Source: Acidovorax soli
Lineage (GTDB): Bacteria; Pseudomonadota; Gammaproteobacteria; Burkholderiales; Burkholderiaceae_C
Length of the DNA: 64,000 bases
Reading direction: 5' to 3'
Assembly: GCF_900107605.1 (NCBI RefSeq)
Contig: NZ_FNQJ01000012.1
Location: forward strand, 1-64,000
The position numbers and the translations under genes are program-made. Below are positions 7,990 through 16,111 of the stretch, one piece after another (the stretch's first letter is position 1; each line of letters opens with the position of its first letter). A model generated the notes under the pieces. That model was not told where the DNA came from, searched no databases, and saw nothing but the letters and a program-made list of their open reading frames with translations.

Positions 7990-8700
7990 TCACCCCACTG
8001 GTGCCCCGAACAGCGCCCCCACGCCCGCCGTGACGGCCATGGCCAGCGCACCCCAGAAAGTGACGCGCCAGGCGCCCACCAGCACGCCCGCACCGCCGGT
8101 GCGCGCTGCCAGCGCCCCCAGCAGGGCCAGAAACACCAGCGCGGTGCCGGCCACCCAATAAAGCAGGCTGCCGGCGGGCGCCACAGTGGCCACCAGCAGC
8201 GGCAAGGCGGCGCCAGCGGCAAAGGCGGCTGCCGATGTGAGCGCGGCCTGCACCGGGCGGGCCGCCATGGCGCTGGAGATTTCGAGTTCGTCGCGCGCAT
8301 GGGCGCCCAGGGCGTCGTGCGCCATGAGCTGCTGCGCCACCTGCTGCGCCAGCGCGGGAGCAAGGCCCCGGCGCTCGTAGATGCTGGCCAGCTCGCGCTG
8401 CTCGGCCGGGAGGTCGGTGGCCAGCTCGTGGCGCTCACGATCGAGGTCGGCTTTTTCGGTGTCGGACTGCGAGTGCACCGAGACATATTCCCCCGCCGCC
8501 ATCGACATGGCCCCGGCCACCAGCCCGGCCACCGCCGTCATCACAATGGTGGACTGGCTGGCTTGCGCCGCCGCCACGCCCACCACCAGGCTGGCGGTGG
8601 ACACGATGCCGTCGTTGGCCCCCAGCACGGCGGCGCGCAGCCAGCCAATGCGATCGGTGCGGTGGCGCTCAGGGTGCAGGCGGCGTGTAGCGGAACTCAT
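7990..8700 (-). CDS. VIT family protein (CCC1/VIT1-like iron/manganese transporter)
   Basis: This 236-aa membrane protein belongs to the VIT/CCC1 family, which moves Fe(II) or Mn(II) across membranes. The family signature near the N-terminus is clear: LGANDGIVSTASLVVGVAAA, followed by the acidic first-helix region and AGAMSMAAGEYVSVHSQSDTEKAD. A charged cytoplasmic segment (about residues 75-150) separates two N-terminal helices from three C-terminal ones, as in the family. ATG 8700 was chosen; a TTG at 8745 would extend it by 15 residues. The gene is monocistronic and converges on the DedA gene. Confidence 0.85.
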   Translation of the reverse strand: MSSATRRLHPERHRTDRIGWLRAAVLGANDGIVSTASLVVGVAAAQASQSTIVMTAVAGLVAGAMSMAAGEYVSVHSQSDTEKADLDRERHELATDLPAEQRELASIYERRGLAPALAQQVAQQLMAHDALGAHARDELEISSAMAARPVQAALTSAAAFAAGAALPLLVATVAPAGSLLYWVAGTALVFLALLGALAARTGGAGVLVGAWRVTFWGALAMAVTAGVGALFGAPVG

Positions 8701-8929
8701 GGGGTGTCTTGGCGCGGGTGGTGAAGCTGGCAGGGTATGGGGCAATGAGGCAAAGAGTCAACCAGGCGTTGCATCGGCGATGCCCTATGCCCCTGCTGCC
8801 GCCAGCGCCATTGCGAAGCATTGCCTTTGCAGGTGCGCAAGCGTACCATGGCCATTCTCAAGGCCCCCAGCCATCCGCCGAGCTGGCTGGCGTGGCCGCG
8901 TGCCACGGCTCGGCATGGTGGAGGCTCTC

Positions 8930-9316
8930 ATGATCCGCATTGTGTTGGGGCTGGTTTTTGCGTTACAGGTGGCTGGCGCAGGGGCGCAGAATGCCGTGGC
9001 CACCGATGGCGACAAATACAAGGTGATACTTGAAAACCCCTGCGTGCGTGTGCTCGACTACCGCGACCAGCCGGGCGATAAGACACACCAGCATCACCAC
9101 CCAGGCTTCGTGCTGTATGCGCTGAGCGCTTTTGAGCGCATGCTCACGCTGCCCGACGGCAAGGTGCTCAGGCGCAGCTTCAAGGCGGGCGACGTGATGT
9201 GGTCCGACGCGCAGACGCATATCGGCGAAAACATTGGCACCACGCCCACGCATGTGGTGATCGTGGAGATGAAAAGCGCGCCAGTTGCAGGCTCCGGGGC
9301 ATGTGTCGTTCGGTGA
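8930..9316 (+). CDS. Secreted cupin-domain protein
   Basis: This 128-aa protein has a signal peptide (MIRIVLGLVFALQVAGAGAQ, cleavage after about residue 19). A small cupin fold follows: CVRVLDYRDQPGDKTHQHHHPGFVLYAL gives a His-rich first cupin motif and THVVIVEMK the closing strand. A GGTGGAGG stretch precedes the ATG. Such periplasmic single-domain cupins are widespread and their substrates are unknown. The His cluster suggests metal binding. The reading frame stays open far upstream opposite the VIT gene, but only this part is protein-like. Confidence 0.65.
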   Translation: MIRIVLGLVFALQVAGAGAQNAVATDGDKYKVILENPCVRVLDYRDQPGDKTHQHHHPGFVLYALSAFERMLTLPDGKVLRRSFKAGDVMWSDAQTHIGENIGTTPTHVVIVEMKSAPVAGSGACVVR

Positions 9317-9337
9317 TGGGCTGCGTAGTTTGCTTCG

Positions 9338-9374
9338 ATTTTTTGTAGCTTATGGCGCTTTGTGGACAAGGGCC
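9338..9374. repeat. Decayed copy of the AGCGCTTAT repeat
   Basis: GATTTTTTGTAGCTTATGGC followed by GCTTTGTGGACAAGGGCC keeps the TAGCT...GGCGCTT skeleton of the family with loss of the second arm. It lies just downstream of the cupin gene. Confidence 0.3.
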
Positions 9375-9542
9375 ACAAGCACCAATGAGCCAACGCCCCT
9401 CATTGTGTGAGGGCCGCACGCACGGTGCGGGGGCGCGGGTAAACACCGCTGCGCGGCGCGGCGGGGTTGCGCACGCTGTATCCAGGTGTCCGGTCCGATA
9501 ACATGCACCCGTTGGTTTTCGTCCTTTCGCAGGAGGTTGCGC

Positions 9543-9827
9543 ATGGCAAAGATTCTGGTGGCAACGCTGGCAAGCAAGGCCGACGCGAGCGTGTTCGAAG
9601 TGCCTTTTGAGACCCAGGCCGACCTGTGCTGGTATGAGCTGCCCTACCACCAGCAGGCCGATGGCGACACCGAGTGGTGCTTCGTGAATTACGAGGCCGA
9701 TGCCACGTTCAGGATCTTCCGGGTGAAATACGCCAGCCAGGCCGACCTCAAGACCTTCAAGGTCAAATACCGCGCCCAGGCGGGCTGGCGCAATGCCGGC
9801 CACAAGCTGCGCGGGCAGATCGGCTGA
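9543..9827 (+). CDS. DUF6150 family protein with Q-A-D repeats
   Basis: This 94-aa protein begins after a strong AGGAGG at 9531-9536. It is built from short repeated units of the type (F/Y)xxQAD: FETQADL, YHQQADG, YEADATF, YASQADL and YRAQAGW, alternating with aromatic beta-strand pieces such as FRIFRVKY. This layout matches the DUF6150 family, for which I know no function. The repeats suggest a small beta-meander. The gene stands alone, convergent with the FAH-family hydrolase gene 3 bp downstream. Confidence 0.65.
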   Translation: MAKILVATLASKADASVFEVPFETQADLCWYELPYHQQADGDTEWCFVNYEADATFRIFRVKYASQADLKTFKVKYRAQAGWRNAGHKLRGQIG

Positions 9828-9830
9828 TGT

Positions 9831-10676
9831 CTAGCCACCCACGCAGGTCTGGGTCTGCTCGCCCAGGCCCGTGGCCCCCAGCCGCATCACGTCGCCGGGC
9901 TTCAGAAACCATGGCGTGGGCTTCTGGCCCAGGCCCACGCCGGCGGGGGTGCCGGTCAGCACGATGTCGCCCGGCTCCAGCGCCATGAACTGGCTGATGT
10001 ACGACACCACAGTGGGCACGCCAAAGATGAAGTTGCGCGTGCTGCCGTTTTGCACGCGCCGGCCGTTCACCTCCAGCCACAGGTCGATGGCGTGCGGGTC
10101 GGGCACCTCGTCGGCGGTCACCAGCCAGGGGCCGATGGGGGCAAAGCTGTCGTAGCTCTTGCCCTTGTCCCACTGGCCGCCGCGTTCTGTTTGCCAGGCG
10201 CGCTCGGACACGTCGTTGGCCAGCACATAGCCCGCCACATGCTGCAGCGCGGCGGCTTCGCTGACGTGGCTGGCGCGGGTGCCGATGACGATGCCCAGTT
10301 CGACCTCCCAGTCGGTCTTGCGCGCACCAGGGGGAATGCGCACCGCGTCATGAGGGCCGCTCAGGGCGGTGACGGCTTTCATGAACAGCACGGGCTCGGC
10401 GGGCGCCTGCATGCCGGCTTCGAGCGCGTGGTCGGCATAGTTCAGCCCCACGCAGATGATCTTGCCCACGCCCGCCACCGGGCAGCCCAGGCGGGGTGCG
10501 CCATACACGGCGGGCAGGCGCGCCACATCGAGCGCTGCCAGTGCCGACAGGGTGCGCGGGCCGAGCTGGCCGGGGCCCAGTTCGGGCAACAGCATCGACA
10601 GGTCGCGCAGCACGCCCTGTGCATCCACCACGCCGGGGCGCTCCGCGCCGGGTTGACCATAACGAACCAGTTTCAT
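9831..10676 (-). CDS. Fumarylacetoacetate hydrolase family protein
   Basis: This 281-aa protein starts at ATG 10676 (MKLVRYGQPGAERPGVVD). It has a short N-terminal strand domain and the FAH catalytic domain: ICVGLNYADHALEAG, DWEVELGIVIG with the metal-binding Glu pair, VLANDVSERAWQ, and GDIVLTGTPAGVGLGQKP near the C-terminus. Family members are ureidoglycolate lyase, acylpyruvases and 2-keto-4-pentenoate hydratase-like enzymes in aromatic and sugar-acid breakdown. The exact substrate cannot be fixed, because no pathway gene adjoins it. Confidence 0.85.
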   Translation of the reverse strand: MKLVRYGQPGAERPGVVDAQGVLRDLSMLLPELGPGQLGPRTLSALAALDVARLPAVYGAPRLGCPVAGVGKIICVGLNYADHALEAGMQAPAEPVLFMKAVTALSGPHDAVRIPPGARKTDWEVELGIVIGTRASHVSEAAALQHVAGYVLANDVSERAWQTERGGQWDKGKSYDSFAPIGPWLVTADEVPDPHAIDLWLEVNGRRVQNGSTRNFIFGVPTVVSYISQFMALEPGDIVLTGTPAGVGLGQKPTPWFLKPGDVMRLGATGLGEQTQTCVGG

Positions 10677-10900
10677 GGGGGTGTCCTTGTGTGTCGGGTT
10701 GCCGTGCCGCCGCAAGCGGACGGCACGCAACGCATCCTACTGCGCCGGCACCGACGGCCCGCTGCTGCCCGCCGCGCCAGCCATCAGCAATCATGATGCC
10801 CCTGTCGCCGTTGACGATGCCGCGGCCGCCCGGCCACCCAGGCTTGCGGCTTACCATGGAGCGTCCTGCCAAGGGCCCATTCAAGCCACCGGTAAACTCC

Positions 10901-10953
10901 TTATTTCATAGCTGCCAGCGATTATGGTTATTGCGCCAGAGGCATATTTCTCT
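10901..10953. repeat. Degenerate copy of the AGCGCTTAT repeat upstream of chrA
   Basis: The copy reads TTATTTCATAGCTGCCAGCG, then ATTATGGTTATTGCGCCAGAGG, then CATATTTC. It ends about 11 bp before the start codon of the first chromate transporter gene, so it forms part of that leader. Confidence 0.55.
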
Positions 10954-10963
10954 ACTATTCACC

Positions 10964-11554
10964 ATGCCAGAGCCCCTGCCCTCTCCTGATGTCCCTGCAT
11001 CGCGGCCGCTGCCGCGCAACCCGGCCGACCTGTTCTGGTCGTTCACTTGGCTGGCGCTGCAGGGTTTTGGCGGCGTGCTGGCGGTGGTGCAGCGCGAGCT
11101 GGTGGAAAAAAAACGCTGGATGACGAACGAGGAGTTCGTCGAAGACTGGGCCGTGGCCCAGATCATGCCGGGGCCCAACGTGGTCAATCTCGCGGTGATG
11201 ATCGGTGACCGCCATTTCGGATTGCGCGGCGCGCTGGCGGCGATTGCAGGCATGCTCACCTTTCCCCTGCTGGTGGTGCTGGCGCTGGCGCTGGTGTATG
11301 CCCAATTTGCCAGCCACCCGGCGGTGGCGGGTGCGCTGCGCGGCATGGGCGCGGTGGCCGCCGGGCTGATTGCGGGCACGGGCCTCAAGCTGGCGGCGGC
11401 GCTGCGCAAACACCCTCTGGGCCCCTGGCTGTGCGCTGCCCTGGTCGCCCTCACCTTCGCCGGCATGGCGCTGCTGCGCTGGCCGCTGGCCTGGGTGCTG
11501 CCAGCGCTGGGCGGCATGGCCTGCGTGCTGACCTGGCGAAAGATGGCACCATGA
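10964..11554 (+). CDS. chrA1: Chromate transporter, N-terminal half-size subunit
   Basis: This 196-aa membrane protein is the N-terminal half of a split (short-chain) ChrA transporter, which uses the proton gradient to expel chromate. It contains the family motifs FGGVLAVVQRELVEKKRWM and AQIMPGPNVVNLAVMIGDRHFG, with several hydrophobic segments. ATG 10964 follows an AT-rich leader. Longer in-frame readings upstream overlap the opposite FAH gene and lack protein character. It overlaps its partner by 4 nt. Split pairs are thought to work as heterodimers. Confidence 0.85.
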   Translation: MPEPLPSPDVPASRPLPRNPADLFWSFTWLALQGFGGVLAVVQRELVEKKRWMTNEEFVEDWAVAQIMPGPNVVNLAVMIGDRHFGLRGALAAIAGMLTFPLLVVLALALVYAQFASHPAVAGALRGMGAVAAGLIAGTGLKLAAALRKHPLGPWLCAALVALTFAGMALLRWPLAWVLPALGGMACVLTWRKMAP

Positions 11555-12144
11555 CCCACGCCATTGCGCTGCAGCCGCTCGACTGGCTGAACCTGTTCCT
11601 GTACTTCATCTCGATCTCGCTGCTGGCCGTGGGCGGCGCGATTGCCACCGCGCCCGACATGCACCGCTTTCTGGTGGAGCGCCAGGGCTGGCTGACCGAG
11701 CTGCAGTTCAACGCCTCCATTGCCATCGCCCAGGCGGCACCGGGGCCCAATGTGCTGTTCATTGCACTGCTGGGCTGGAACGTGGGCATCAATGCCGGTG
11801 GCGCCGGCACCGCAGGCTGGGCCAGCGGTGCCCTGGGCATGCTGCTGAGCATGGTCGGCATCATGCTGCCCAGCACCACGCTGACCTGGCTGGCCACGCG
11901 CTGGGGCCACCGCAACCGCGAGCGGCGCAGCGTGCGCGCCTTCAAGCAAGGCATGGCGCCGGTGGTGATCGGCCTGCTGCTGGCCACCGCCTGGCTGCTG
12001 GGCAGCGCCCATGGCAACCCCGCCGCCGACTGGCCCTTGTGGTTGCTCACGCTGGTGTGCACGCTGCTGGTGTGGCGCACCCGGCTGCATCTGCTGTGGC
12101 TGCTGGGGGCCGGGGCGCTGCTGGGGGCGCTGGGGCTGGTGTGA
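11551..12144 (+). CDS. chrA2: Chromate transporter, C-terminal half-size subunit
   Basis: This 197-aa partner of the preceding gene starts in the ATGA overlap, so the two are translationally coupled. It repeats the family signature in variant form (SLLAVGGAIATAPDMHRFLVERQGWL and AQAAPGPNVLFIALLGWNVG) and has about six membrane segments. Together the two proteins correspond to one long-chain ChrA. No chrB regulator is nearby. Confidence 0.85.
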   Translation: MTHAIALQPLDWLNLFLYFISISLLAVGGAIATAPDMHRFLVERQGWLTELQFNASIAIAQAAPGPNVLFIALLGWNVGINAGGAGTAGWASGALGMLLSMVGIMLPSTTLTWLATRWGHRNRERRSVRAFKQGMAPVVIGLLLATAWLLGSAHGNPAADWPLWLLTLVCTLLVWRTRLHLLWLLGAGALLGALGLV

Positions 12145-12183
12145 TGCGGGCGGGTGCGATAGCGCCTGGATGGCAAACCCGCA

Positions 12184-12933
12184 TCAGGCAGCCGCCAGCA
12201 AGACCGGCAACACGCTGGCGGCCGTGCCACGCAGCAGCACATGGGCCACATCGTCGAGGGCGCTGGCGGCCGGGTTGACGATAACCACGCGAGCACCCGC
12301 CTGGCGCGCCACTTGCGCCAACCCCGCCGCCGGGTACACGGCCCCCGCCGTGCCCACCACCAGCATCAGGTCGCAGGCACGGGCGGCCTGCTGAGCCGCC
12401 TCCAGCGTGGCGTACGGCAGGGCCTCGCCAAACCACACCACACCCGGGCGCAGCAGGTTGCCGCAGCGGCTGCAATACGGCGGGTGGCCGGTGGCAGCGT
12501 GGTCGATATGGCAGCAGTTGCGCGGGGTGTCGAGCCAGCGGTTGGCAAAAATGTCGCCATGCAGGCACAGCACGCCGGTGCTGCCCGCGCGCTGGTGCAG
12601 GCCGTCCACGTTCTGGGTGATGAGCGTCAGCCGGCCGGGGTAGTGGCGCTGAAAATCCGCCAGCGCCACATGCCCTGCATGGGGCTGCACACCCGCCAGC
12701 AGGTCGCGCCGGTGCTGGTACCAGTCCCACACGCGCCCCGGGTGGGCACGAAAGCCGGCCTCGGTCGCCATGTCTTCGGCGCGAAACTGCGCCCAGTAGC
12801 CGGTGGGTGTATCGCGAAAGGTGGGTACACCCGATTCGGCACTGATGCCGGCACCGGTCAGCACGGCAATGTGGCCTGCGCCCTGCAGCCATTGCCGCAC
12901 CTCGCCAGCACCTGCAGGAAAAACGATGTTCAT
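12184..12933 (-). CDS. cobB: NAD-dependent protein deacylase, sirtuin family (CobB-like)
   Basis: This 249-aa protein has the class III sirtuin motifs: TGAGISAESGVPTFRD (NAD-binding loop), TQNVDGLHQRAG, the catalytic His in LHGDIF, and VVGTAGAVYPAAG. It removes acyl groups from lysines using NAD. The zinc site looks incomplete. One CxxC (YCSRC) is present, but the first pair is replaced by a NCC. The A-Y/R residues typical of desuccinylating class III enzymes were not confirmed. The gene is monocistronic. Confidence 0.85.
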   Translation of the reverse strand: MNIVFPAGAGEVRQWLQGAGHIAVLTGAGISAESGVPTFRDTPTGYWAQFRAEDMATEAGFRAHPGRVWDWYQHRRDLLAGVQPHAGHVALADFQRHYPGRLTLITQNVDGLHQRAGSTGVLCLHGDIFANRWLDTPRNCCHIDHAATGHPPYCSRCGNLLRPGVVWFGEALPYATLEAAQQAARACDLMLVVGTAGAVYPAAGLAQVARQAGARVVIVNPAASALDDVAHVLLRGTAASVLPVLLAAA

Positions 12934-13102
12934 GCGCGCAGCTTATCAAGCCGGGACGGGCGGCGGCGATGGCCTCTGGCGGTGCGGGAGGGTGCCATGC
13001 GCGGACCGTTCCTTCGGATCCCTTCTCCCACGCACCGCCCGGCCATGGCTGACAGCGTTCACGCAGCGCAAGCGGTTGTTTTTCTGTCGCTGCCTGGAGC
13101 GC

Positions 13103-13798
13103 TCAGCCCGCCAGCCCCTGCTCCACCATCGCCACGGCGCGCTGGGCCATGGCTTCGGTCTGCGCGGCGCTCAGCGCGCGCAGCGGGCCGTCGAGCGCCA
13201 GCATGGCCAGGCCGTGCACTGCCGACCAGGCCAGAAACTCGGCGCCCGGGCGTTGTGCCGCGCCCAGTGCGCCGGCAGCCACCATGTCGTCGAGGGTGCC
13301 GCAGAGGATCTCGAACGGATCGCGCCCGCTGTCGCCGCGGAAGTCGTCGCGGCTGCCGTTGGCCACGTCGAAGGGCTGGGCTACGAATGCCGTGCGAAAC
13401 AGCCCCGGCTCGGCCAGCGCAAAGCGCACGTAGCCCGTACCCACGGCCTTGAAGGCGGCACGCGCCCGAGCCACCGGTGCGCTCAGGTGGCGCGTGGCGC
13501 GGTCGATCTCGGCCTCCATGGCGCGTGCCATCAAGCCCAGTGCGGCGCCGCGCACGGCGTCAAGCAGCGCCGCGTGGCCGGCGAAGTGGCGGTAGGCGGC
13601 GTTGGGCACCACACCGGCGCGGCGTGTGGCCTCGCGCAATACCAGCGCCGCTGGCCCGCCCTCGCGCACCAGCGCAATGCCTGCGTCAAGCAGCGCGCGA
13701 CGCAGGTCGCCATGGCGGTAGGTGGGCCGCCGCGCGGTCTGGCCCGCGGGTGCGGCAGGAGTGGGGGGAGTGAGAGGAACCGGAAGTGAAGCGCTCAA
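13103..13798 (-). CDS. TetR-family transcriptional regulator
   Basis: This protein of about 231 aa has an N-terminal TetR HTH (RRALLDAGIALVREGGPAAL ... RRAGVVPNAAYRHFAGHAALLDAV) and a C-terminal TetR_C/WHG-type ligand domain. No ATG is in frame near the domain. TTG 13798 is used here, and the start is uncertain. It is transcribed away from the VOC/SRPBCC operon. The intervening 114 bp carries two operator-like palindromes, so it most likely represses itself and that operon until a small ligand binds. Confidence 0.8.
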   Translation of the reverse strand: MSASLPVPLTPPTPAAPAGQTARRPTYRHGDLRRALLDAGIALVREGGPAALVLREATRRAGVVPNAAYRHFAGHAALLDAVRGAALGLMARAMEAEIDRATRHLSAPVARARAAFKAVGTGYVRFALAEPGLFRTAFVAQPFDVANGSRDDFRGDSGRDPFEILCGTLDDMVAAGALGAAQRPGAEFLAWSAVHGLAMLALDGPLRALSAAQTEAMAQRAVAMVEQGLAG

Positions 13799-13829
13799 GA
13801 TGGCATCCCTGTTCTGCGAAGGGTTTAAT

Positions 13830-13875
13830 GTGGACTCTGTACATTTTACGGCAGAATGAAGTGGACGTCGTACAC
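13830..13875. promoter_or_regulatory. Paired TetR operator candidates in divergent promoter
   Basis: Site B (13861-13875) reads GTGGACGTCGTACAC, a 15-nt palindrome with 6 of 7 pairs matched. Site A (13830-13844) reads GTGGACTCTGTACAT and is a weaker version in the same orientation. The sites start 31 bp apart, about three helical turns. Both lie between tetR and the first VOC gene, fitting cooperative binding of two repressor dimers. Inferred from sequence only. Confidence 0.5.
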
Positions 13876-13912
13876 ATATTGCTCCATTGGCCGTTTCACA
13901 AAGGAGACTCGC

Positions 13913-14416
13913 ATGGATTCCAACCGCAGGATGACTCCACCCAAGAACACCATCTGCCTCTGGTACGACAACGATGCTGAAGCAGCAGCGCGGTTCTACG
14001 CCAGCACCTTTGCCGATTCGGCCGTCGGTGCCATCCACCGCGCGCCGGGTGACTATCCCGCAGGCAAGGCGGGCGACGTGCTGGTGGTCGAATTCACCGT
14101 GCTGGGCTTGCCCTGCATGGGCCTCAACGGTGGACCGGGCGTCCAGCACAGCGAGGCGTTCTCGTTCCAGGTGTCCACCGCCGACCAGGCCGAAACCGAC
14201 CGCTACTGGAACGCCATCGTTGGCCACGGGGGCCAGGAAGTGGAATGCGGCTGGTGCCGCGACAAGTGGGGCATCTCCTGGCAGATTACACCGGTGGTGC
14301 TGGCCCAGGCCTGGACCCACCCCGACCGCGCGGCCGCCAAGCGCGCCTTCGACGCCATGATGACCATGAAGAAGATCGACGTCGCCGCTATCGAGGCCGC
14401 GGTGGCGGGCCGCTGA
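13913..14416 (+). CDS. VOC-family protein (PhnB / 3-demethylubiquinone methyltransferase-like fold)
   Basis: This 167-aa protein starts 5 nt after AAGGAGA. It has the PhnB-type VOC fold: ICLWYDNDAEAAARFYASTF at the N-terminus, then HSEAFSFQVSTADQAETDRYW and CGWCRDKWGISWQITP at the C-terminus. The annotation 3-demethylubiquinone 3-methyltransferase is often given to this family but is not supported by biochemistry. VOC folds bind metals and small molecules. It is the first gene of a six-gene operon under a divergent TetR. Confidence 0.8.
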   Translation: MDSNRRMTPPKNTICLWYDNDAEAAARFYASTFADSAVGAIHRAPGDYPAGKAGDVLVVEFTVLGLPCMGLNGGPGVQHSEAFSFQVSTADQAETDRYWNAIVGHGGQEVECGWCRDKWGISWQITPVVLAQAWTHPDRAAAKRAFDAMMTMKKIDVAAIEAAVAGR

Positions 14417-14453
14417 CGCGCCGTACCTCAACCCTGTGCAACCCGGAGGCAGC

Positions 14454-14891
14454 ATGCAATTCACCCCTTACCTCCATTTCGACGGCAACTGCCGCGAGGC
14501 TTTTGCCTTCTACAAGGATCTGTTCAAGGGCACCGTGGTGCACCAGAGCAGCTTCGGCGAGATGCCGCCGGACCCGCAGAACCCGCCGATCCCGCCCGAG
14601 GCGAAAGACCGCCTGATGCACGTGCACCTGCAGGTCGGCGCGCAGGCGCTGATGGGCTCCGACGCCATGCCCGGCGCCAGCGACGCGTGCGCTGGCGGCT
14701 ATGCCAGACCGCAAGGCCTGTGGGTGTCGATCCAGGTGGCCGATGCAGTCGAGGGTCGGCGCGTGTTCGATGCGCTGGCGCAGGACGGCCAGGTGACCAT
14801 GCCGTTCGACAAGACCTTCTGGTCGGCCGGCTTCGGCATGGTGACCGACCGCTTCGGCACGCCGTGGATGGTCAACGTGAACGCCACTTGA
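14454..14891 (+). CDS. VOC-family protein (PhnB-like glyoxalase)
   Basis: This 145-aa protein follows GGAGG at 14443-14447; a GTG six codons earlier is less likely. It shows the PhnB/glyoxalase pattern: FTPYLHFDGNCREAFAFYKDLF, the DRLMHVHLQVGAQALMGSD strand, and FWSAGFGMVTDRFGTPWMVN at the end. It is distinct in sequence from the first VOC protein, so the operon holds three different VOC types. Its substrate is unknown. Confidence 0.85.
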   Translation: MQFTPYLHFDGNCREAFAFYKDLFKGTVVHQSSFGEMPPDPQNPPIPPEAKDRLMHVHLQVGAQALMGSDAMPGASDACAGGYARPQGLWVSIQVADAVEGRRVFDALAQDGQVTMPFDKTFWSAGFGMVTDRFGTPWMVNVNAT

Positions 14892-14907
14892 AACGGGAGA
14901 ACCGATC

Positions 14908-15354
14908 ATGCCCACTGGAACCATCCGCCTGCACCGCGTGCTGCGCACCACGCCCGACAAGGTCTACCGCGCCTTCACCTACGGCGCGGCCCTGGCCAAA
15001 TGGCTGCCGCCCTACGGCTTCGTCTGCCACGTCCATCAGTTCGATGGCCAAGTGGGTGGCAGCTTCAGGATGTCGTTCGAGAACTTCTCCAGCGGCCACC
15101 GCCATTCGTTCGGTGGCGAATACCTGAAGCTGGTCCCCGGCGAGCTGGTGGAGTACACCGACCGCTTCGACGACCCCAACCTGCCCGGCCAGATGCACGT
15201 GACCGTGAAGCTGCGCGCCGTGTCGTGCGGCACCGAGCTGGACATCGAGCAGGCCGGAATCCCCGAGGCGATCCCGGTCGAGATGTGCTACCTGGGCTGG
15301 CAGGAATCGCTGCTGCAGCTGGCGGCGCTGGTCGAGCCGGACATTCCGGGTTGA
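14908..15354 (+). CDS. SRPBCC (AHSA1-like) domain protein
   Basis: This 148-aa protein begins 16 bp after the previous stop, with a GGGAGA site. It has the AHSA1/START-like helix-grip fold: IRLHRVLRTTPDKVYRAFT, WLPPYGF, GGSFRMSFENFSSGHRHSF, and the C-terminal helix MCYLGWQESLLQLAALVEP. These domains bind hydrophobic ligands in a deep pocket. The family is often annotated as Hsp90 ATPase activator by homology only. It is cotranscribed with VOC proteins. Confidence 0.85.
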   Translation: MPTGTIRLHRVLRTTPDKVYRAFTYGAALAKWLPPYGFVCHVHQFDGQVGGSFRMSFENFSSGHRHSFGGEYLKLVPGELVEYTDRFDDPNLPGQMHVTVKLRAVSCGTELDIEQAGIPEAIPVEMCYLGWQESLLQLAALVEPDIPG

Positions 15355-15423
15355 TGGCTGCCGCGCACCAGACCGAGGCTGCATGCCCGACGCCAATCAG
15401 GTGCCGAAACCGAGGAAAAAACG

Positions 15424-16086
15424 ATGACAAGTGTTCGCGTGGAAAGCTTCACCCTCTCGCTCGACGGCTACGGCGCCGGCCCGGACCAGAGCCTTGATGA
15501 TCCGCTCGGCATCGGTGGAACGGAACTGCACCAGTGGCTGCTGCCGACCCGCACGCTCCAGCGCACACTGTTCGGCCAGGACGGTGGCACCACGGGGGTG
15601 GACGATGATTTCGCCGCGCGCGGCTTTCAGAACGTCGGCGCCTGGATTCTGGGGCGCAACATGTTCGCCCCTTTCCGCGGCGACTGGCAGGACAAGACCT
15701 GGAAAGGCTGGTGGGGCGAGGACCCGCCCTACCACGTTCCGGTCTTCATCCTGACCCACCATGCACGGCCGCCGATCGAGATGGAAGGCGGCACGACTTT
15801 CCACTTCGTCACCGGCGGCATCCATGAGGCGCTCGACCGTGCGCGCGATGCCGCTGCCGGCAAGGACGTGCGGATCGGCGGCGGGGCCAACACCATCCGG
15901 CAGTACCTGCGTGAAGGCCTCATCGACGAACTGCACATCGCCATCGCGCCGGTCCTGCTCGGCCGGGGAGAGCCGCTGTTCCAGGGGCTCGACCTGCGGG
16001 CGCTGGGCTACGAATGCGTGCGGTTCGTGGCGTCGGACAAGGCCACGCATGCCGTCCTGCGGCGCCACGCTTATACAGGCGCCTGA
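15424..16086 (+). CDS. Dihydrofolate reductase / RibD C-terminal family protein
   Basis: This 220-aa protein matches the RibD_C/DHFR-like family: VESFTLSLDGYGAG at the N-terminus, GAWILGRNMFAPFRGDW, the nucleotide-binding VRIGGGANTIRQYLREGLID and HIAIAPVLLGRGEPLF. It probably binds NADPH and reduces an unknown small molecule. True FolA is shorter (about 160 aa). It sits in the middle of the TetR-controlled operon and is the only member with a clear redox fold. Confidence 0.8.
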   Translation: MTSVRVESFTLSLDGYGAGPDQSLDDPLGIGGTELHQWLLPTRTLQRTLFGQDGGTTGVDDDFAARGFQNVGAWILGRNMFAPFRGDWQDKTWKGWWGEDPPYHVPVFILTHHARPPIEMEGGTTFHFVTGGIHEALDRARDAAAGKDVRIGGGANTIRQYLREGLIDELHIAIAPVLLGRGEPLFQGLDLRALGYECVRFVASDKATHAVLRRHAYTGA

Positions 16087-16111
16087 GCAGGCGCCGTCGA
16101 AAGGCATGACC

